Shown: piece by piece, positions 59,018 to 64,000 of the stretch
How the letters are laid out: each line of letters opens with the position of its first letter
Position numbering within the stretch: the first letter of the stretch is position 1
Assembly: GCA_041602035.1 (NCBI GenBank)
Contig: JBFIHA010000001.1
Span: 186,001-250,000 of the forward strand
Direction: 5' to 3'
Source of the DNA: JAOTVV01 sp041602035
GTDB lineage: Bacteria; Gemmatimonadota; Gemmatimonadetes; Gemmatimonadales; GWC2-71-9
DNA length: 64,000 nucleotides
Program-made: the position numbers and the translations under genes
Notes under the pieces: model-generated
Databases searched by the model: none
Seen by the model: only the letters and a program-made list of their open reading frames with translations
What the model was told of the DNA's origin: nothing

Positions 59018-61219
59018 TCAGATCCTCGCGAGGTAGGTGAGTTTCACGACAGCCCCCCGATCAGTGGTGTCCCATAGACCGGCATCGGAACCCCGCTGCT
59101 CGTTGAATACAATGTAGAGGTCGCTCCCCGGTCGGTGAATGAAGTTGAAGCGTACGTTCGCCGAGACGGTGTTGTCGAGGCTGTTGTACTGGAGCAAGGC
59201 GTTCACGAACACCCGGGTCGAGAAGGCATAACTGATGCGCAGCGACGCCAGATCGGCGGTAAACGCGCCGCTCGGGACGGTGACATCGTTGTGGGTGTAG
59301 CCAAACGTAAGGCTCACGTGTCGGTTCGGCGTGACCGAGAGCGATCCCACCAGGCTCAGCAGGTCGCCGCCGTAAAACTGCTGGGCCAGCGTCTGCACCG
59401 CCGCGACCCATGGTCGGCGCGGACTGGTGTTGGCGAACGCTCCCACCTGCCAGATGTCGTAGTCACCGGGCGGCACCACGATGTCGTCCGTCAGGTCGAA
59501 CTCCTCATCGATTCGCGTGAATCCGCGCCCATAGAACAACGTGACGTTGTCGCCCGAGTTCCACAGCGGACTCGTCGCGATGCCCGCTTCCCAATCCTGC
59601 AGTACGCCGTCGGTGCGCGTGAGGTAGCTGCCTATCACGAACGTATCCAGGCGGCGCAGGCCGACAATCGGTGGCCGGACCGTGACTCGGGCGAACGCGT
59701 TGGTGCGGCGAACGTCGGTGCGGGTGATGAACCCCATGTCGGCCGTCGTCTCCGGACCGACATACAGATGCTGTCCCGTGACGCCCCACCGGTCGCTCTG
59801 GAAATCGGCGCCGACCCGATAGGCCGAGCCACTCGCGCCGTCCGCCGACGACGCGGTGTGCGCGAGGAACCCCTGGAGATTCAGGTTGGCCAGGGGCCAG
59901 ACAGACGCATCCACGCCACCGCCCGTGTTCCACCCCTCCCCTGACCGACGATCGGCGAGCATCGCACCGAGATACCCGTTGCCGGTAATATCGCGCTTGA
60001 GTCTGGCGACAGCGAAATTCTCCCGCGGCAGGTCGAAGGCCGCGTCGGTCACGATGTCGAGCAGTCCGATGGTCTGCTTTCCCACCCGGCCGGTCAGGCG
60101 GGCCCCGCCGATCACCGGGACCTCGCCATCCTCCGCGATGCCGATCTGTCTCGAGAAGAAGAGCAAGAAGGGAGGAGGCTCAAAGAATCCCCGGGTCCCG
60201 AATTCGAACACTCCTGCGTTCTCGAGGAAGAAATCCCGCTTCTCCGGAAAGAAGAGGGAAAACCTGGTGAGATTCACTTGCTCGTCGTCCGCCTCGACCT
60301 GTGCGAAATCCGTGTTGAGCGTGAGGTCGAGCAGCAGGCCGGGCCGAATCTCGTATTTGACGTCGAGTCCGGGTTCCAGCCGCGGATCGGTGTCGAGCAC
60401 CACGGGCACGCTGTCCTCTTCCTCTTGCTGTGTGATCCCGCCGAGCACGTACGGCTTGAGCTCGACGTTGTGGCCAGGTCGCGGCAGATCGTGCAACCCC
60501 TCCAGGTGCGCGGCACGACTCACACGGGTGAATCCCTCGTTGGCGCGTGACCAGGAGGCCAGTAGCGCCTGCTCGTTCTTGCGGCTGATCGAGCGGGAGA
60601 CGTTGAACCCCCACGTGCGTCCGTCCGAAGGGAACCGGAGAGTGCGGAACGGGATGGCAAACTCGGCCGACCAGCCGTCCGGGGTTCGGGAGGCGGCCAC
60701 CTTCCAGACCCCGCGCCAGTCGATGTTGAACTCCCGTCCCTCGTCGGTAATGAGCGCGTCGAACTCGGCGCCATTCGGGTTCGTCGCGAACACAACTGCA
60801 TTGCGGTGGTCGTGAAACGGATCGAGGAGGATGGCGACAGCATCATCCCCCGTGAACTCCGGCCTATTGTCGAACCCGAGTTGCATGAGCCGGTCGCGCT
60901 GCAGTATGCGCCCAATGACGGCGTCGGGATCGGCATCGTAGGCGACGATACCGACGTAGAGTGTCCCACGATCGTACGCGACGCGCACTTCGGTACGCTC
61001 GGAGGCTGGCGCGCCCTCCGCCGGCTCGAGCTGACGCAAGCCGGAACTGGGAGTGATGTCGTGCCAGACGGACTCGAGGAGGCGCCCGTCGAGAGTGATC
61101 GACTCGGTGTCAGGGAGCGGTGCGGCCAGGACGGTCGGTCCGGCGTCCCCCTGTGGCCAGAGGCGGGATGGAGAGAGCACGATCGCGAGCGCGACAGTGA
61201 TCGGGAGACCGGGCCGCAT
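59018..61219 (-). CDS. DUF5916 outer-membrane protein with CBM9-like domain
   Basis: A 733-residue envelope protein: signal peptide, a CBM9-like beta-sandwich (ITLDGRLLESVWHDI, TLYVGIVAYDADPDAVIGR; about residues 30-210), then a DUF5916 region predicted to form a large outer-membrane beta-barrel (FFPEKRDFFLENAGVFEFG is diagnostic), ending VVKLTYLARI. Function of the family is unknown. ATG 61219 is used; TATTAT at 61232-61227 on the minus strand lies seven bases upstream, hinting at a leaderless message. The open frame continuing to 61423 is rejected. Confidence 0.88.
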   Translation of the reverse strand: MRPGLPITVALAIVLSPSRLWPQGDAGPTVLAAPLPDTESITLDGRLLESVWHDITPSSGLRQLEPAEGAPASERTEVRVAYDRGTLYVGIVAYDADPDAVIGRILQRDRLMQLGFDNRPEFTGDDAVAILLDPFHDHRNAVVFATNPNGAEFDALITDEGREFNIDWRGVWKVAASRTPDGWSAEFAIPFRTLRFPSDGRTWGFNVSRSISRKNEQALLASWSRANEGFTRVSRAAHLEGLHDLPRPGHNVELKPYVLGGITQQEEEDSVPVVLDTDPRLEPGLDVKYEIRPGLLLDLTLNTDFAQVEADDEQVNLTRFSLFFPEKRDFFLENAGVFEFGTRGFFEPPPFLLFFSRQIGIAEDGEVPVIGGARLTGRVGKQTIGLLDIVTDAAFDLPRENFAVARLKRDITGNGYLGAMLADRRSGEGWNTGGGVDASVWPLANLNLQGFLAHTASSADGASGSAYRVGADFQSDRWGVTGQHLYVGPETTADMGFITRTDVRRTNAFARVTVRPPIVGLRRLDTFVIGSYLTRTDGVLQDWEAGIATSPLWNSGDNVTLFYGRGFTRIDEEFDLTDDIVVPPGDYDIWQVGAFANTSPRRPWVAAVQTLAQQFYGGDLLSLVGSLSVTPNRHVSLTFGYTHNDVTVPSGAFTADLASLRISYAFSTRVFVNALLQYNSLDNTVSANVRFNFIHRPGSDLYIVFNEQRGSDAGLWDTTDRGAVVKLTYLARI

Positions 61220-61323
61220 GGTGTCGATAATACACCCGCGGCCCGGGTCTGCCATGCAAACGCTCTGACGGTCGACGCCGCTCCGGCTGCGTTGAGTGGT
61301 GCGGTGTCCGAACCGGCGACGGC

Positions 61324-62361
61324 TTAGTTGCCCTTGACGATGCGGACGCCCCCTGAGCCAGTGTCGATCAGCACGCGCGCCGCCCCATCGCCGATGGTGC
61401 CGCGCAGATGCCGCCGCTCCCACCGCTGCATCTCAACTGGGAAGTCCACCTCGATCCCACCGCTCCCGGTCTCGACCTCGAGTTGGGCGCCGAACGTCGA
61501 CGGCACCGTCATGGTCACGCCGCCCGACCCGGTGTCGATACGTACCGAGCGAGGATTGGCGCGGAGTGTGAGGGTCACACGACCACTCCCCGTATCGATC
61601 ACGATATCTCTGGCGGAGGCCGCATCGACATCGACCCCGCCCGAGCCGGTATCGACGGTGAGCGTAGACGCCGATACCCGTGATGCCGAGACGCCGCCGG
61701 AGCCCGTATCCACTCTGAGCTCGTCGGCGCGCACGTCGGTGAGGCGGACCGATCCGGAGCCGGTGTCGATGGTCAGATCGCCCTCAGCGTCCGTAACCTC
61801 GACACTGCCCGAGCCGACATCGACGCGTAGTGAACCTCGAGTGCCGGTGGCCTTCACCGAGGCCGCGTGGGTGTCGAGCACCAGGCTGCCCTGGACGTTC
61901 GCGGCGGACACCTGTCCGACGGCGAGGTACACTTCAACGCGCTTTCCGTCAGGGACGTGAATGCGCAGGTTTGCCCCTGCTTCCAGACCATCTCCGCTGC
62001 GGGCGATGCGCACTCGTCGGCCGCCGTCGCCGAATGTCCCGTCGCTGCGCACGCGGACATCGGACGACCCGCCGCCCGCGCCGCGGTACACGATGCGGTC
62101 ACCGGGGTACACCACGCGGAGGGTCTGGCGGCCGTCCAGTCGCCCCTGCTGGACATCGAGGCGACGCGCATCGGCCCCGGTGCGCGTGACCTCGACGACG
62201 ACCGCGGAGCCGGATCCGCGCTCCACCACGACGTCGCCCGCCAGGTTGTACACGGCCACCCGGTCGCCCGCGAGTTCGTACCGAGGCTCCTGGGCCACCG
62301 CGTCGTCTGCCAGGAGCCCGGTGATTCCAATGGCGACCACCCGCAGGAGTGCTGCGTTCAT
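61324..62361 (-). CDS. DUF4097-like beta-solenoid protein with DTGSG repeats
   Basis: A 345-residue exported protein (GAGGAG before ATG 62361; signal sequence RVVAIGITGLLADDAVAQ). The second half carries eight copies of a motif of the form D/E-x-G-S-G-[G/S/R]-[V/I], most often DTGSGGV, spaced 17-21 residues apart except for a longer gap before the last copy. Each copy should form one coil of a parallel beta-helix, as in DUF4097 and DUF2807 proteins. It may be a periplasmic or surface adhesin-like protein. It lies 104 bp upstream of the DUF5916 gene. Confidence 0.85.
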   Translation of the reverse strand: MNAALLRVVAIGITGLLADDAVAQEPRYELAGDRVAVYNLAGDVVVERGSGSAVVVEVTRTGADARRLDVQQGRLDGRQTLRVVYPGDRIVYRGAGGGSSDVRVRSDGTFGDGGRRVRIARSGDGLEAGANLRIHVPDGKRVEVYLAVGQVSAANVQGSLVLDTHAASVKATGTRGSLRVDVGSGSVEVTDAEGDLTIDTGSGSVRLTDVRADELRVDTGSGGVSASRVSASTLTVDTGSGGVDVDAASARDIVIDTGSGRVTLTLRANPRSVRIDTGSGGVTMTVPSTFGAQLEVETGSGGIEVDFPVEMQRWERRHLRGTIGDGAARVLIDTGSGGVRIVKGN

Positions 62362-62454
62362 CGATCGTTCTCCTCGTTGAGGCTCGAAACTCGTGATACG
62401 CCCCCTACGGGCCTCGGGTCCCTGAGGTGTCACGGCGGGTGCCGAGCCCCGGAG

Positions 62455-63399
62455 TCAAGGGGCGGGGAGCGGAGGTCGCGACTCTGGAGGGCGGGTATCG
62501 GGTTTGCCTTCCAACCGGTTGTCGTAATACCGATAGGTGGGGTAGGCGAAGTCGATGTCCGCTTCGCGGGCGAAGGCCTCGAGCACTTCCTCCCAAATGG
62601 CCTGGGAGGTGCCCCGCCGCTTCCGGGGCTCGCAGAGGTAGCGGATGGTGAGTAGCACGCCGCTGTCGGCCACCCTGGCGTAGACGGTCGGCGTGAGGGT
62701 CGTGTAGAAGATCATGAAACGTCGGGCCACCTCGCTGATCTCGCGCTTTGCCGCGTCCGTGAGGTGGGCGGCATGTCTTCCCGCAATCTCCTCGAGGATC
62801 GCCTTGGCCTTCTTCCAGTTGCTTTCGAAGGTGACGAGCACCGGCAGCTCGTTCCAGATGTAGTTGAACCCCTTGGTGGAATTCGCGAGGGGCTCGGATA
62901 AGACCTTCCCGTTGGGGATGTGGATGATACGCCCCGTACTCTGATCGGCGTCCACCCAATTGCCGATCTCGAGCAGTGTGAACTGAAAGATCCGTAGGTC
63001 GATGACGTCACCGGCATGGCCGTCGATCTCGACGCGATCGCCGACTTCGAACGGACGCCGCCACAGGATGAATCCCCAACCGGCCAGGTTCACGACCAGG
63101 TCCTTCAGCGCGATCGCAAGACCGGCTGACAGGAGGCCGAGGAACGTGGCGAGCGAGCCCATTCCCTCGAACCAGATCCGGCCGACGATGAGGATACCGA
63201 TCGGGACGACGATGTACGTCGCCGTTTTGCGCCAGCGGTAGCGGATCCGCACGTCGGTGGTGCGGTGCGACACGACCGCCAGCACGATTCGACGCACCAC
63301 CCATAGCACGAGGATGGCCGCGAGCGACGCGACGACCCGGTCCACGGCACCCGCCGAGAGCCCGAACGTGCTCTGAATCCAATCGGTGACAGCGTTCAT
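62455..63399 (-). CDS. MscS-type mechanosensitive channel
   Basis: A 314-residue small-conductance channel. About three membrane helices end with the pore-lining TM3 (FLGLLSAGLAIALKDLVVNLAGWGFIL), followed by the beta domain (RRPFEVGDRVEIDGHAGDVIDLRIFQFTLLE and IHIPNGKVLSEPLANSTKG) and a C-terminal alpha/beta domain. It should open under hypo-osmotic stress. ATG 63399 is preferred to the TTG at 63405. A proline-rich tail closes it. Confidence 0.93.
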   Translation of the reverse strand: MNAVTDWIQSTFGLSAGAVDRVVASLAAILVLWVVRRIVLAVVSHRTTDVRIRYRWRKTATYIVVPIGILIVGRIWFEGMGSLATFLGLLSAGLAIALKDLVVNLAGWGFILWRRPFEVGDRVEIDGHAGDVIDLRIFQFTLLEIGNWVDADQSTGRIIHIPNGKVLSEPLANSTKGFNYIWNELPVLVTFESNWKKAKAILEEIAGRHAAHLTDAAKREISEVARRFMIFYTTLTPTVYARVADSGVLLTIRYLCEPRKRRGTSQAIWEEVLEAFAREADIDFAYPTYRYYDNRLEGKPDTRPPESRPPLPAP

Positions 63400-63472
63400 A
63401 TCCAATCGGCTACCTAGGCAGGGTCTCCGGAAGTAAACTCGGCGGAACGCCGCTCGTCGATGGCCAGATGTG

Positions 63473-64000
63473 TCACGCTGAGACGAGCCGGGTTAGATCG
63501 TTCGGTGTTGCGATCCAGTGGTCCGGTGCATGGAGCTCGAGGTCGGACCGCGGGAACGGACCCCACGACACGGCCGCGGTCTGCACGCCGGCAGCGCGTC
63601 CGGCCACGAGGTCGTGAGGGGAATCTCCCACGAAGATGGTGTGATCGCCGGGAACCGCGAGCAGCTCGAGTGCTCGATGAACAGGCTCGGGATCGGGCTT
63701 GGGCCGCTCGACGTCGTCCGCCCCCACGACGACCTCGAACAGACCGTCGTAGCCACATCGTCGGAGCCCGCGGTAGGCGCCTTCTCGGACCTTGGAGGTT
63801 ACCACGCCGAGCCGAATCCTCCGGCGGCTGAGGCTCTCGATGGCGTCGCGCACGCCGGGGAACGCGCGAACGGCATCGTCGTGATGCGCGAGGTTGTATT
63901 CCCGATACGTCGCCACCATGGCGTCGATCTCGCCCGCGTCGTCGGTGAAGGTGCGGAATTGCGCTACGAGCGGTGTCCCCAGACCCTGCAGCCACGTCTC
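63473..64000 (-). CDS. HAD-family phosphatase, Gph/PpaX-like (5' end outside window)
   Basis: The C-terminal 175 residues of a haloacid-dehalogenase hydrolase. Motif II is VVTSKVREGA, the motif III lysine is in ERPKPDPEPVHRALELL, and motif IV is FVGDSPHDLVAGRAAG. The helical cap segment (YREYNLAHHDDAVRAFPGVRDAIESL) matches phosphoglycolate phosphatase or pyrophosphatase PpaX. Motif I with the nucleophilic Asp lies beyond the right edge, so activity cannot be confirmed. Confidence 0.88.
   Translation of the reverse strand, partial: ETWLQGLGTPLVAQFRTFTDDAGEIDAMVATYREYNLAHHDDAVRAFPGVRDAIESLSRRRIRLGVVTSKVREGAYRGLRRCGYDGLFEVVVGADDVERPKPDPEPVHRALELLAVPGDHTIFVGDSPHDLVAGRAAGVQTAAVSWGPFPRSDLELHAPDHWIATPNDLTRLVSA

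Noticed and set aside
1..64000. tRNA, rRNA, CRISPR arrays, transposases, phage or integrase genes
   Set aside because: Looked for T-loop-like sequences, regular direct repeats with spacers and recombinase motifs; none found. No part of the window looks like recently acquired DNA by composition.

Overview
The window is 64 kb of dense, GC-rich (roughly two-thirds G+C) bacterial chromosome. No gap between genes exceeds 300 bp, and I see no rRNA, tRNA, CRISPR, insertion sequence, integrase or phage gene. The mix of genes suggests a Gram-negative, aerobic, protein-scavenging heterotroph: an S46 dipeptidyl-peptidase, two M1 metallopeptidases, several secreted serine hydrolases and beta-propellers, DUF5916 and DUF4097 proteins, many MacB/FtsX-type permeases, outer-membrane beta-barrels and a CarH-linked carotenoid operon. 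Gemmatimonadota is my best guess. This is inference from gene content; no marker gene is present.

Layout. 1-14.9 kb: a partial class-C serine hydrolase, a 30-residue very basic peptide gene, an S46 peptidase, an ALDH7-type dehydrogenase, an Fpg-family glycosylase with a dicarboxylate/amino-acid symporter, a PIG-L deacetylase, a zinc-ribbon/PAS protein diverging from a TPR/membrane protein, a second serine hydrolase, and a 63-residue protein followed by a clean terminator. 15-21.5 kb: cytochrome c facing a copper/silver efflux operon (Cys/His-rich secreted protein, cusC, cusB, cusA) with a strong promoter whose spacer holds a dyad. 21.6-34.2 kb: M1 peptidase, CBS protein, Memo protein, GH84 glycosidase, class V aminotransferase, beta-propeller, DinB-like protein, second M1 peptidase, saccharopine-dehydrogenase-like protein and a Spy-like protein. 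34.3-39.5 kb: a tightly coupled five-gene operon (LolA-like protein, two FtsX-type permeases, ABC ATPase, predicted outer-membrane barrel) that looks like a dedicated envelope-transport machine. 39.6-41.6 kb: a nucleotide pyrophosphatase-like lipoprotein and signal peptidase I.

41.6-50 kb: a carotenoid operon on the minus strand, carH-crtI-crtB-crtE-cruF-acyltransferase-TPR-like protein-glycosyltransferase, with udk behind it. Every junction from carH to the glycosyltransferase overlaps. CarH keeps the W-x9-EH motif and lower-ligand His of B12 photoreceptors, so the operon is probably switched on by light. The order of enzymes predicts GGPP, phytoene, a desaturated carotene, a hydrated end group, then a glycosylated and acylated carotenoid. 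50-64 kb: a MacA-like adaptor with two MacB-like permeases and no ATPase, an ArsN2-like acetyltransferase, a 7Fe ferredoxin, a cytoplasmic BtuF-like cobalamin-binding protein, bacilliredoxin, glycerophosphodiesterase, a membrane-anchored response regulator with a start-codon problem, an aminotransferase, DUF5916 and DUF4097 envelope proteins, an MscS channel and a partial HAD phosphatase.
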